DNA of 64,000 bases. It comes from Topomyia yanbarensis (Eukaryota; Arthropoda; Insecta; Diptera; Culicidae). Below, one piece after another: positions 55,095 to 64,000 of this stretch. The position numbers and the translations under genes are program-made. The stretch is taken from the NCBI RefSeq assembly GCF_030247195.1, contig NC_080671.1, positions 8,385,343-8,449,342 of the forward strand. The letters run 5' to 3'. The stretch's first letter is position 1. Each line of letters starts with the position of its first letter. The notes below the pieces were generated by a model that was given only the letters and a program-made list of their open reading frames with translations, did not search any database and was not told the DNA's origin.

Positions 55095-56256
55095 GTGTTG
55101 GGATGCTGGACTCTATCCTTGGCAACTCATTTCCATTGCAACGCTAATCCATAGTTGCTTATTCACTACATCCTCGGCAACAGTCTAATACACGCTGAAA
55201 CCTTCAAGTTTTCCATTGCCTAAGTACTTTCCTGGAAAGCTCCTCGCAAAAGTCAGCTTTGATTAATTTGAAGTCGCTAAGGGCGAAGAATGAACCAACA
55301 CATGAAAATCCAACCAACCGTTTATGTTGTTTCATTCCGCGGTGCACTTACCTCAAGAATAGAATATGTAGGGTTCGTTTTGGTGCGGAACTTTTCAACG
55401 AAATTACTCACCTCGCACCGTTCTGTGGAGCAATTCCGTAAGCGATAAAAAAATTATATCCAACTGTAACAGCGATATTGTTTACAAAACACGATGATGG
55501 TTGGATGTTTGAATGGCACTATCATGGTTATGATGTAGTGCTTGTAACCACACACATAGAAAAAAACGTGTAAATTTACGTCTCCTGATTTTGTTTAACG
55601 TTTGATTATATCTTTACAAGACGTTGAATTTCGTAAACCACGAAATTTTATTGCACGTAAAGCGATTGCTCTGAATGGCAGTAAGTGGTTTTCTATGTCA
55701 TTACGCAGGTAAAAATATGTTTCATGTAAAATTAAACGGAACACGGTTTCGTCATTTCGTGAATTACGATTTGTTAAATTGTGTCATGCTTGCAATTACG
55801 TCAACGATAAATTTCATATTTTTTGGCGTGCACTACCAGAAAATCATCGTAAAGCAAAATTATCGCTAAACCTCCTGATTATGTTTCACAAAGAACTGCG
55901 TTGCTCCATCAGTAACCTACCATTATCTGTCGCAGATAGCTTGACTCTCAATAAAAACTAGAATGTATTCCTAGTGATAATGTCGTCTAGGCTAGTATAT
56001 ACATATACAGCCAATACATGTAGGGATCCTGGAAAATTGCAGACGTTCGCCTACAATTTTTCTTGTCAATATTATGGTATGTGACACAAACATTAAAGCG
56101 GCCAGGCCAACTGTGCAGCGTCCAGAGCGAAGATGATTCAAAATTAAACGGCAATTAAATTATTCATTTAATGAAGAATTTAATCAAACCTTAAATAAGG
56201 AAGAAACGTGGACAACCGTACCGACCGTTTCAATTTGATGGGGATTTGATAAATCG
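55095..56256. other. no recognisable gene upstream of the tRNA
   Basis: Contains AT-rich DNA and, at about 55560-55900, 'gaaaaaaacgtgtaaattta' and related words that may be a decayed MITE. No supported ORF. Confidence 0.35.
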
Positions 56257-56269
56257 TTGGGAGCGACTT
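56257..56269 (+). repeat. left copy of a 13-bp target duplication
   Basis: TTGGGAGCGACTT, repeated exactly at 56308-56320 around a 38-bp insert. Confidence 0.8.
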
Positions 56270-56307
56270 TTTTTTAAATTTCGTTTATTTGACACGGCTC
56301 ATAGCAA
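56270..56307 (-). mobile_element. 38-bp extreme 3' end of a poly(A) LINE
   Basis: The minus strand reads TTGCTATGAGCCGTGTCAAA, then TAAACGAAAT, then TTAAAAAA. That is an AATAAA signal and poly(A) end. It is enclosed by an exact 13-bp direct repeat (56257-56269 and 56308-56320). This is what a drastically 5'-truncated retro-insertion looks like. Source LINE not identified. Confidence 0.7.
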
Positions 56308-56320
56308 TTGGGAGCGACTT

Positions 56321-56787
56321 GGCTAAGAGGGTTTATGGCACTTCTTTGGTCCTAGGTTCCTGGGGACAGAAGTATTTAGCCCTGTCCTGACTAATGAGCC
56401 TAGGTTATAGCGCCTTGACTCGCTCTACATTTAATCCTAGCTCGCTTTTTGTAAAGAAACGTAAAACGAGAAGTTGATATTTTTATTTTTAAATCAAAAG
56501 ATTACGATAAAAGCGAAAACCTGTTCTGTAACGAGCTAGGTATTAATTTAACATAGAAATCCTAAAAAAATCAGTAATTCTGACTACCAGCACCCGATTT
56601 TATCTACCCCCGATTTAATCAGCTTCACATCAAAATTGATAATTGGTAGTTTGATGGCTCTAGCAGACGAAGAAAGTTGAATTCGAGTAAATCCTTACTT
56701 GAGCATATTTTGCAAATGTGCAGAAAATTTTTAATTTTTTTTTATTTTGCATTGTCAGACCTCCTTAAAGGAAATTTAAGCTAAATA
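56321..56787. other. no gene seen
   Basis: Moderately GC-rich sequence to about 56450, then AT-rich DNA up to the pogo-like element. No supported feature. Confidence 0.35.
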
Positions 56788-58079
56788 CAGGTAAACTTCG
56801 ATATAACGTACATTTCGATTTAATAAATGTACGTTATATCGAATTGTACGTTATATCGAAGCATTGAAAAAACTCACAAAATTGTTGTTAATGGTACTTT
56901 ATTTGGTAGAATTTTGACAAAGCGTAACTAATTTTTAAAATCTAACCTACTTAGCAGTGTGAAACAACTTTTCTTTTAAGAAAATTATTTTTAAATCTAA
57001 ATTAAAATGCAATTATCACAGTTATATTGAAAATATTCTAATTCCTATCCTAATTATTAAGCCCTTAGTCAATTATTATTCTATTTGAGCTCGTAAAATG
57101 TTTTTTTTATATTCTGACTGTATACGTCTCATCAAATAAAAGCAATTTAAAAACTTGAATCATTACAATAGACTAACTGACTGATGGAAGAATTTTTGAA
57201 AATATTATTCATTCCGTTAACCAGTTTCCTAAATACCCAAACCGGTAGTAAACCGTGCACAGTTGTCCGTATAACTACAAATATGATACAATATGATAGG
57301 ATACGAAAACAATCATTGGTCCTTGTAACCGGATTCAGGAGTCTCAGCAACCAGCAGAAAATTTTTGATAAACATCACTGTATTCCTCGTAGGTCGTGGG
57401 TCATATGATGGTAAACTTTAAAATAAATCATCAGTCCAGGGAACTGAATTCCGCAATATGCGATAACGGAGTTAAATGTGTCCGCATTACTTTCAATATG
57501 ATTCGTAGATCATATGGTTGATGTAATTTGATAAGCCACACGTCGAGAATGATAAAAAGAATCTGTAATTCGAAGAACCTAGCTCCGGAGTTTCGTGAAG
57601 CAACTGTATCTGATTGTTATTAAGTATTTTTTATTGCACAGCATTCCATGGAACTTAAACATTGTAATTCAGCCCAGAGAATCAGATTTCGCCGTCCCGA
57701 AACCATCCTTCAATGGCCACACCAATATTATTAATTCTAGTTTTTCTTGTTTCCAGTTAGAACTTACTGATCATGTATTATTTATTAAGATAAATGGTTG
57801 GTTTAGATCAACTACGATCATACGCAAATAAACTTGGATAAAAACCTCTCGAAACCTTCAATGAAGTGACCAATTTCTAACATCCTCAATAGAAGCCCAA
57901 TTAGTACGTTTTAAGATTGTGTATAACATATTCAATACTTAAAATATGGAATACATGCGTACTTGAAAAGAAATTGGGACAGAAAAATTCATTTTAAAAT
58001 ATGTACGTTATATCTAGGAAAAATGTACGTTATATCGAGTGACGCTATATAGAAGGTACGTTATATCGAAGTTTACCTG
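56788..58079. mobile_element. pogo/Tigger-like non-autonomous element with TA duplication
   Basis: CAGGTAAACTTCGATATAAC at the left, exact inverse at the right. TA at 56786-56787 and 58080-58081. The subterminal word TACGTTATATCGA recurs two to three times at each end in both orientations, as in pogo-type elements. The 1.29 kb interior has only short frames without transposase motifs (57184-57408 and 57595-57831). Confidence 0.88.
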
Positions 58080-58081
58080 TA

Positions 58082-58878
58082 ATCAGGAAAGGCTATGAGG
58101 CTATATCTAGGGACTAAAGAAGAATATTTTAAGAGCTTCGGTTTCTTAAAAAGTAAGAAAAATATATGTCCCGATTTTGTCAATGTCACCGTTTTATCAC
58201 TGTATTTATACCAGACATACGTGTGAGTCCTAATTCCAAGCAGCAGTTTCCGCACGTTATCGATGTTCGCACGCCAACCACTGATTACACGGTGCAACAA
58301 AATAAAAAAAAATAATGTACTTCTAAAGTGGTCTGTATAACACAACTATAACACAAAACCACGTTTGATCAATTGAATATACTCTCAAAATCTTGATTTA
58401 TAGCAAAAACAAAACAATTTTCAGGATTTTCAGCACGAAAAAATTATCTGCTCGGTCATTTTTCAACAGATTTTAATGTGTTAAATTAAGTGTTTTGGGA
58501 AGAAGAAGACCTTTCCAACGGTATGCTATGTTATGTACTTTTGTTAAAATTACTATGCGGTTTTGGGACAACAATATGAAAGTACCCATGATTCTGTGAT
58601 TAGAAATTAGCTCGCATGAACTTTTAAGGGGACACTCTCAAATAAAATTTAAAAAAAAAAAATTTTTGTTTGATAACTTGAACTTTGAGCTTGAAATTGA
58701 AAAAAAAAATAACAGAAGTTATAATTATAGCATCTTGTACTGCGAGACAATACCTCACTAACCCCTTAAGAGTTCATGTGAGCAGGTTTCTAATTTAGAA
58801 AAAAAAACTAATAACTCCGCCATTCTTCAACCGATTTTGATGATCAATAGATCGTTGGAAGCGAAATCAGTGGAAATA
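58082..58878. other. no gene seen
   Basis: AT-rich DNA with long A-runs (58651-58660 region). No supported ORF. Confidence 0.4.
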
Positions 58879-59110
58879 CACTGAAGTCTTTTTTATGCGG
58901 TTTTTTTATGCGGATTTTTTATGCGACTTTTTTTATGCGGATTTTCAAAGTTATGCGGTTTTTTTTATGCGGATTTTCAAAGTTATGCGGTTTTTTTTAT
59001 GCGGATTTTCAAAGTTATGCGGTTTTTTTTTAATGCGGATTTTCAAAATTATGCAGTTTTTTATGCGAATTTTCAAAGTTATGCGATTCTTTTTATGCAG
59101 CTTCCTTTTA
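58879..59110 (+). repeat. TTATGCGG tandem array, probable transposon subterminal repeats
   Basis: After 'TACACTGAAGTC' the word TTTTTATGCGG recurs about ten times. It alternates with 'attttcaaagt' to give a roughly 30-bp unit. The array makes spurious MRFFYADFQSY-type frames. TA followed by CACTGAAGTC suggests a Tc1/pogo-type terminus at the left. No matching right end was found. Confidence 0.7.
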
Positions 59111-59571
59111 ATTTCTAGGGCATCACCTGAAGCGACTTTTATCGAAAGATAGATCCTCGTGAATGCACATGCTTAAACAAAAGACATAAAATGTTCATAT
59201 TTTCATTTTAGGTTATAAATTACTAGTCTTTGGGTTAAGGATATGAGAAGCATTCTTGATGCAGTGGAAATAAAAACAGAAAATCATTCGTTTTCGAGCT
59301 CTCCATCGAGACAGAGGTTGTTTTTTCTAGTCCGTAGTGCTGTGTGAGGCGATAAAGAATAGTTTTAATCCGCATTCAAGGTTATTTTGCCAGTTCGGTT
59401 CGGTCCTCAGTCTTTTGTTCGCGTGTGAGGATTAAACAATAGCCAGCTGTATAAGCTGGATCGGTTCGTCGTTGGACACCAGTTTAAAGCTAAGTGGTTT
59501 TTGTCTTTTGTAACACATTTATTGCTTTCTTCCGTCTGCGCGGGCGCTGACCCCGTGCGTTGACGTTTTCT
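59111..59571 (+). other. leader region of the I-clade element; exact 5' end not fixed
   Basis: Non-coding lead-in to ORF1. A GC-richer stretch from about 59385 ('ccagttcggttcggtcctcag') probably contains the internal promoter and 5' UTR. I could not see a target duplication because the 3' end is outside the window. Confidence 0.45.
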
Positions 59572-60889
59572 ATGGTTCCCTCTCCGGATGGTCAAATGGA
59601 AGTTGAATCGGGTTCAACTTCTAAGGCTCCCCCCCGGCCCAAATGCTATCCAGAACTCTCAACTGGTCCATTTGTGGTCTTCTTTCGGCCCAAGACTAAA
59701 TCACTGAATCTTCTTCAGATTTCTAGAGACCTGACGGAACGGTTCTCGGCTGTGACCGAAATTTCAAAGGTCCGCTCGGACAAGATAAGGGTGTTGCTAG
59801 CCAACTCAAAGCAGGCAAACGATATTGCTTGCTGTGAGCACTTTACGCGGGATTATAACGTGTATATTCCGGCTGTAAGAGTACAATCCGAAGGCGTCGT
59901 AACCGATGAGAGTTTGACGTGCGAGGATCTGCTGAAGTACGGGGTTGGCCGATTCAGAGACCGCTTACTTCAGCCAGTTAAAATACTTGAGTGCAAACGT
60001 TTGCACTCAGTAGTAGTTGCGGGGGATGGTTCAAAAACGTACCCCCAATCAAACTTATCGGGTGACCTTCGCTGGTACCGCTTTGCCAAATTTCGTCCTC
60101 TTGCACAAGGTTCGTCTGCCTGTGCGTCTGTTTGTGCCGCGGGTCATGAATTGCACAAAGTGTAAACAACTGGGTCACACAGCCACCCATTGTAGCAACA
60201 AGGCCCGCTGTGGAAAATGCGGGGAGAATCATCTAGATGATTCGTGCAGTAAGCAAGCCGAAAAGTGTCCTTACTGTGCGGAGAGTCTGCATGATATCTC
60301 GGCATGTCCCGCGTACAAACTACGCGGGGATAAACTGAAACGTTCCCTTGCGGGACGATCCAAACATTCTTTCGCAGAAATGTTAAAGAATGCTACGCCA
60401 CCATCCTCAGCAAACATCTATACTCACTTGCCTCCTGACGAGGGCGAGGCTGGTAACCCACAAGAGGGAACATCTACTAGGGTGCCTAGAATTTATAGGA
60501 AGAGGAGGAACACTCCCTCTCGTAAAGTTCCTTGTAAAGGCCAGAAGGTGTCCCTTGAGGGGGCTCCGAAAGTCACATCTATTGGAAGTGTTGCAACCAA
60601 ACCGAAGCAATTAGCTCCTGGTCTCGGAGGATTAAGCTCAGAGAAGGAGTTCCCAGCACTTCCAGGAACATCAAAAATCCCAAGTGTTCCTTTGTTTCAG
60701 TTCGAGAGTAATCACAGCACTGGAATTATAAAACTCTCGGACATAGTGGACTGGATAATAAAAACTTTCAATATTACTGATCCTATTAAAAGTCTTATGT
60801 TAGCTTTTCTCCCTACAGTGAGAACATTTTTGAAGCAGTTGACTGCTAAATGGCCCCTCCTCTCAGCGATTGTATCCTTCGATGGCTAA
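59572..60889 (+). pseudogene. I-clade LINE ORF1 with three zinc knuckles, one apparent single-base frameshift
   Basis: I take ATG 59572 as the start (MVPSPDGQMEVES). The N-terminal half contains TGPFVVFFRPKTKSLN, a typical ORF1 leader. The C-terminal half, from about 60047 in another frame, has FAGTALPNFVLLHKVRLP. Three knuckles follow at 60152-60308: CX2CX4HX4C, CX2CX3HX4C and CX2CX4HX4C. A basic S/P-rich linker and a hydrophobic end close the frame. The switch of frame falls at a run of five C's (60042-60046), where one C fewer would keep one frame. ORF1 proteins of this type bind the element RNA. The stop (60887-60889) overlaps the start of ORF2 by eight bases. If the extra C is an assembly error, the ORF is intact. 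Confidence 0.8.
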
Positions 60890-63800
60890 CTCATCGAACG
60901 AGGTCACGGATTTGATCACTGTTCTACAGTGGAATTGCAGAAGTATCATCCCGAAAATCGATTCCTTCAAAAATTTAATAAATAATTTGAGTTGCGATGC
61001 ATTTGCATTATGTGAAACTTGGTTAACTTCCGACATAGAACTCAACTTCCACGACTTTAATATTATTCGCCTGGATCGAGACACCCCCTATGGAGGAGTG
61101 CTTTTGGGGATCAAAAAGTGCTATTCCTTCTACAGAATTAACCTTCCCTCGATAACAGGTATTGAAGTTGTCGCTTGTCAAGTAACAACCAAAGGCAAAA
61201 GCCTTTGCATAGCTTCCATATATATTCCCCCCAACACCGCGGTTGGGCACCGACGGCTACAAGACATCTTAGAATCCCTGCCAGCACCGCGACTAGTTTT
61301 AGGAGACTTTAACTCTCACGGTACAGCATGGGGTTGCCTCTATGATGATAACCGGTCTTCCTTAATTCAGGATCTTTGCGATAACTTCAATTTGACAATT
61401 TTAAACACGGGTGAAATGACACGGATTCCTGCTCCTCCAGCGCGCCCGAGCGCCTTAGACTTGTCCCTTTGCTCAACATCGCTGCGGTTAAATTGCACGT
61501 GGAAGGTAATTCCTGATCCCCACGGCAGCGACCATCTGCCGATTGTAGTCTCAATCAATAACGGTTCAAGGCCATTGAAATCAATCAATATTTCGTATGA
61601 CCTCACACGAAATATCGATTGGAAGAGCTATGCTGCCGCGATATCCGACAACATCGAATCTACCCAAGAACTTCCTCCGGAGGAAGAGTACAGCTTTTTG
61701 GCTGGCTTGATTCTCGACAGCGCGAATCAAGCTCAGACTAGGCCAGTACCCGGCGCGAACATACAAAAACGTTCTCCCAATCCCTGGTGGGATAAAGAGT
61801 GCTCAGACGTGTACGCAGAGAAGGCCGCCGCGTTTAAGACCTTCCGGAACGACGGGTTACCCGCCAGTTTTCGACAGTACGCGACGTTAGACAAGCGAAT
61901 GAAGAGTTTGATGAAAGCCAAAAAACGCGATTATTGGCGCCGGTTCGTCGACGGATTAACGAGAGAATCATCGATGAGCACTCTTTGGGGAACAGCCCGA
62001 CGTATGCGAAATCGAAACAGTACTAATGAGAGCGTGGAATATTCAAACCGTTGGATATTCGATTTCGCCAAGAAGGTTTGTCCGGATTCCGCCCCGGCAC
62101 AGAAGATTTACCGCGCCGCGTCTCCTCACGATAGCGCGAACGAAACACCTTTTTCGATGGTGGAGTTCTCACTTGCTCTCTTGTCGTGTAACAATAAAGC
62201 TCCGGGGCCAGACAGAATCAAATTCAACTTGTTGAAGAATCTGCCTGACTCTGCCAAGAGACGCTTGTTGAACTTATTTAATAAGTTTCTCGAGGCTAAC
62301 ATTGTCCCACTCGATTGGAGGCAAGTGAAGGTCATCGCCATCCAAAAACCAGGAAAACCAGCCTCCGACCACAATTCGTACCGTCCGATCGCAATGCTAT
62401 CCTGTATCCGGAAGTTGTTCGAGAAAATGATCCTATCCCGCCTCGACAATTGGGTCGAAGCAAATGGCTTACTGTCAGATACACAATTTGGCTTTCGCAA
62501 AGGCAAAGGGACGAACGATTGTCTTGCGTTGCTCTCAACTGAAATTCAAATGGCCTATGCTAGCAAAGAGCAGATGGCATCAGTGTTCCTAGATATTAAG
62601 GGGGCTTTTGATTCAGTTTCGATCAACATTCTTTCAGAGAAGCTGCACCAGCATGGTCTTTCAGCGACTTTAAACAACTTTTTACTAAACTTGTTGTCGG
62701 AAAAGCACATGCATTTTTCGCATGGTGACTTATCGACATCACGATTTAGCTACATGGGCCTACCCCAGGGCTCATGTCTAAGCCCCCTTTTATACAATTT
62801 CTATGTCAACGACATTGATGAATGTCTTGACAATTCCTGCACGTTAAGGCAACTTGCAGACGATGGCGTGGTGTCTGTTACGGGACCCAAAGCTGTCGAT
62901 CTACAAGGACCATTACAGAATACCCTGGACAATTTGTCTGCTTGGGCTATTAAGCTGGGTATCGAATTCTCCACGGAGAAAACTGAGCTAGTTGTATTTT
63001 CAAGGAAGCGTGAACCAGCACAACTACAGCTTCTATTAATGGGTCAAACTATCGCTCAGGTCTTCACAGTAAAATATCTAGGGGTCTGGTTCGACTCGAA
63101 AGGTACTTGGGGATGCCATATTCGGTATCTGAAACAGAAATGCCAGCAAAGGATCAACTTTCTTCGTACAATAACCGGAACATGGTGGGGTGCCCACCCA
63201 GGAGACCTAATTAGGTTGTATCAAACAACGATACTGTCGGTAATGGAATACGGATGCTTCTGCTTTCGCTCCGCTGCGAACATACATTTCATCAAACTCG
63301 AAAGAATTCAGTATCGTTGTTTGCGTATCGCCTTAGGGTGCATGCAGTCGACCCATACGATGAGTCTCGAAGTGCTGTCGGGCGTTCTCCCTTTGAAAAA
63401 TCGATTTTGGGAACTCTCATATCGATTGCTCATTCGATGCGATATCTTGAACCCGTTGGTGATTGAAAATTTCGAAAGGCTTGTTGAGCTCAATTCTCAG
63501 ACCCGTTTCATGTCCCTGTACTTTGACTACATGGCGCAGAATATTAACCCTTCTTCTTACAATCCCAACCGTGTACATTTCATAAATACTTCTGAATCTA
63601 CTGTTTTCTTCGACACATCCATGAAAGACGAGATTAGTGGAATTCCGGACCACATACGCCCACAAGTGGTTCCAAACATTTTTTATAATAAATTCCGAGA
63701 AGTCGACTGTTCTAAGATGTTTTATACTGACGGATCAAACCTCGAAGGATCCACTGGCTTCGGTATTTTCAATCAAAAGTTCACCGCCTCCTACAAACTC

Positions 63801-64000
63801 AGTGACCCTGCTTCAGTTTACGCCGCAGAACTAGCTGCCATTCAGTATACCCTTGGAGTCATTGAAACATTACCCGCAGACCATTACTTCATCGTTTCGG
63901 ATAGCCTCAGTTCCATTGACGCTATTCGCTCGATGAAACAAGGCAAGCACTCATCGTATTTTTTGGGGAAAATACGGGAGCTACTGAGTGCTTTATCTGA
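60882..64000 (+). CDS. I-clade LINE ORF2: endonuclease, reverse transcriptase, RNase H (3' end outside window)
   Basis: Open for about 1,039 codons from ATG 60882 to the window edge with no stop. The APE-type endonuclease shows QWNCRS (residue 16), CETW, GDFNSHG (141) and SDHLPI (216). The reverse transcriptase shows KPASDHNSYRPIA, QFGFRKGKGTND, VFLDIKGAFDSV (568), LPQGSCLSPLLYN and LADDG, with the catalytic pair at 660-661. RNase H has TDGS with D950, AEL with E983 and SDS with D1007. The presence of RNase H and three ORF1 knuckles fits the I clade (MosquI-like); the name is inference. ATGGCTAA overlap with ORF1 suggests coupled or reinitiated translation. The decayed copy at 6100-7500 shows that a C-terminal CxC...H...C domain should follow. 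Confidence 0.9.
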   Translation, partial: MANSSNEVTDLITVLQWNCRSIIPKIDSFKNLINNLSCDAFALCETWLTSDIELNFHDFNIIRLDRDTPYGGVLLGIKKCYSFYRINLPSITGIEVVACQVTTKGKSLCIASIYIPPNTAVGHRRLQDILESLPAPRLVLGDFNSHGTAWGCLYDDNRSSLIQDLCDNFNLTILNTGEMTRIPAPPARPSALDLSLCSTSLRLNCTWKVIPDPHGSDHLPIVVSINNGSRPLKSINISYDLTRNIDWKSYAAAISDNIESTQELPPEEEYSFLAGLILDSANQAQTRPVPGANIQKRSPNPWWDKECSDVYAEKAAAFKTFRNDGLPASFRQYATLDKRMKSLMKAKKRDYWRRFVDGLTRESSMSTLWGTARRMRNRNSTNESVEYSNRWIFDFAKKVCPDSAPAQKIYRAASPHDSANETPFSMVEFSLALLSCNNKAPGPDRIKFNLLKNLPDSAKRRLLNLFNKFLEANIVPLDWRQVKVIAIQKPGKPASDHNSYRPIAMLSCIRKLFEKMILSRLDNWVEANGLLSDTQFGFRKGKGTNDCLALLSTEIQMAYASKEQMASVFLDIKGAFDSVSINILSEKLHQHGLSATLNNFLLNLLSEKHMHFSHGDLSTSRFSYMGLPQGSCLSPLLYNFYVNDIDECLDNSCTLRQLADDGVVSVTGPKAVDLQGPLQNTLDNLSAWAIKLGIEFSTEKTELVVFSRKREPAQLQLLLMGQTIAQVFTVKYLGVWFDSKGTWGCHIRYLKQKCQQRINFLRTITGTWWGAHPGDLIRLYQTTILSVMEYGCFCFRSAANIHFIKLERIQYRCLRIALGCMQSTHTMSLEVLSGVLPLKNRFWELSYRLLIRCDILNPLVIENFERLVELNSQTRFMSLYFDYMAQNINPSSYNPNRVHFINTSESTVFFDTSMKDEISGIPDHIRPQVVPNIFYNKFREVDCSKMFYTDGSNLEGSTGFGIFNQKFTASYKLSDPASVYAAELAAIQYTLGVIETLPADHYFIVSDSLSSIDAIRSMKQGKHSSYFLGKIRELLSALS

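Noticed and set aside
55560..55960. MITE bounded by 'gaaaaaaacgtgtaaattta'
   Set aside because: I could not find a convincing opposite end or target duplication, so it is mentioned only as a possibility.
58895..59152. Apparent repeat protein MRFFYADFQSYAVFF
   Set aside because: Translation of the TTATGCGG tandem array, seen in two overlapping frames. Not a gene.
59560..60165. Start of ORF1 at 59560
   Set aside because: That start is a TTG. The first ATG in frame is at 59572, which I use.
1..64000. CRISPR array, bacterial operons, phage or plasmid features
   Set aside because: The only regular repeats are microsatellites, minisatellites and transposon termini. All coding relics are eukaryotic retroelements, transposases or histone.
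1..64000. Endogenous copies of RNA viruses, which are common in Aedes genomes
   Set aside because: I looked for flavivirus-like and rhabdovirus-like protein wording in the open frames and recognised none. A profile search would be needed to exclude short ones.

Overview
The window looks like a piece of a culicine (Aedes-like) mosquito genome. This is inference from the repeat families: non-LTR elements of the mosquito I-clade and LOA-like types with RNase H, RTE and Jockey/CR1-like relics, mosquito mariner relics, BEL/Pao and Ty3/gypsy scraps, and a very abundant-looking 'CCCGGAGGGCCGAG' repeat that carries tetranucleotide microsatellites. I could not confidently identify any intact host protein gene. 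The one RNA gene I trust is a tRNA-Val(CAC) at 55023-55094 on the minus strand.

Layout. 1-10.6 kb: ORF1-like relics on the minus strand, then a decayed LOA-like LINE (5029-10625). That LINE is interrupted by an I-clade relic lying between two inverted copies of one repeat, and by a 1.45 kb fold-back element with arms over 500 bp and a 9-bp target duplication. 10.6-20 kb: AT-rich sequence that may be a host 3' UTR, two mariner relics, and a TA-flanked pogo/Tigger-like element (18089-19802). 20-26.2 kb: a 1.93 kb ORF-less LINE derivative between perfect 25-bp direct repeats, then a minus-strand Jockey/CR1-like LINE split by a hAT-type element (22611-25700). The hAT contains a TTAA-flanked MITE and an RTE relic. 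26.3-29.4 kb: a LOA-like LINE with its 5' UTR joined directly to the reverse transcriptase, between ~95-bp direct repeats. 29.4-39 kb: unassigned DNA, two MITEs, a degenerate heptamer minisatellite in two blocks, large minus-strand repeat copies and a Ty3/gypsy scrap.

39.2-43.7 kb: a segment bounded by Tc1-like inverted repeats and a TA duplication. It holds four minus-strand histone H3 pseudogenes, three with well-kept replication-type 3' stem-loops, and a broken Tc1 transposase with its own related inverted repeats. 43.7-59 kb: pogo-like and Tc1-like fragments, a full-length-looking repeat copy, a BEL/Pao relic, the tRNA, a 38-bp retro-insertion with a 13-bp target duplication, and a second clean pogo-like element (56788-58079). 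59.4-64 kb: a young-looking I-clade non-LTR retrotransposon. Its ORF1 has three zinc knuckles and one apparent single-base slip. Its ORF2 (endonuclease, reverse transcriptase, RNase H) is open to the window edge.

The region is therefore a nest of transposons whose insertion order can be partly read. The most unusual structures are the H3 pseudogene array inside Tc1-like ends, the long fold-back element, and the two retroelement derivatives that keep their 5' ends and sit between long direct repeats.
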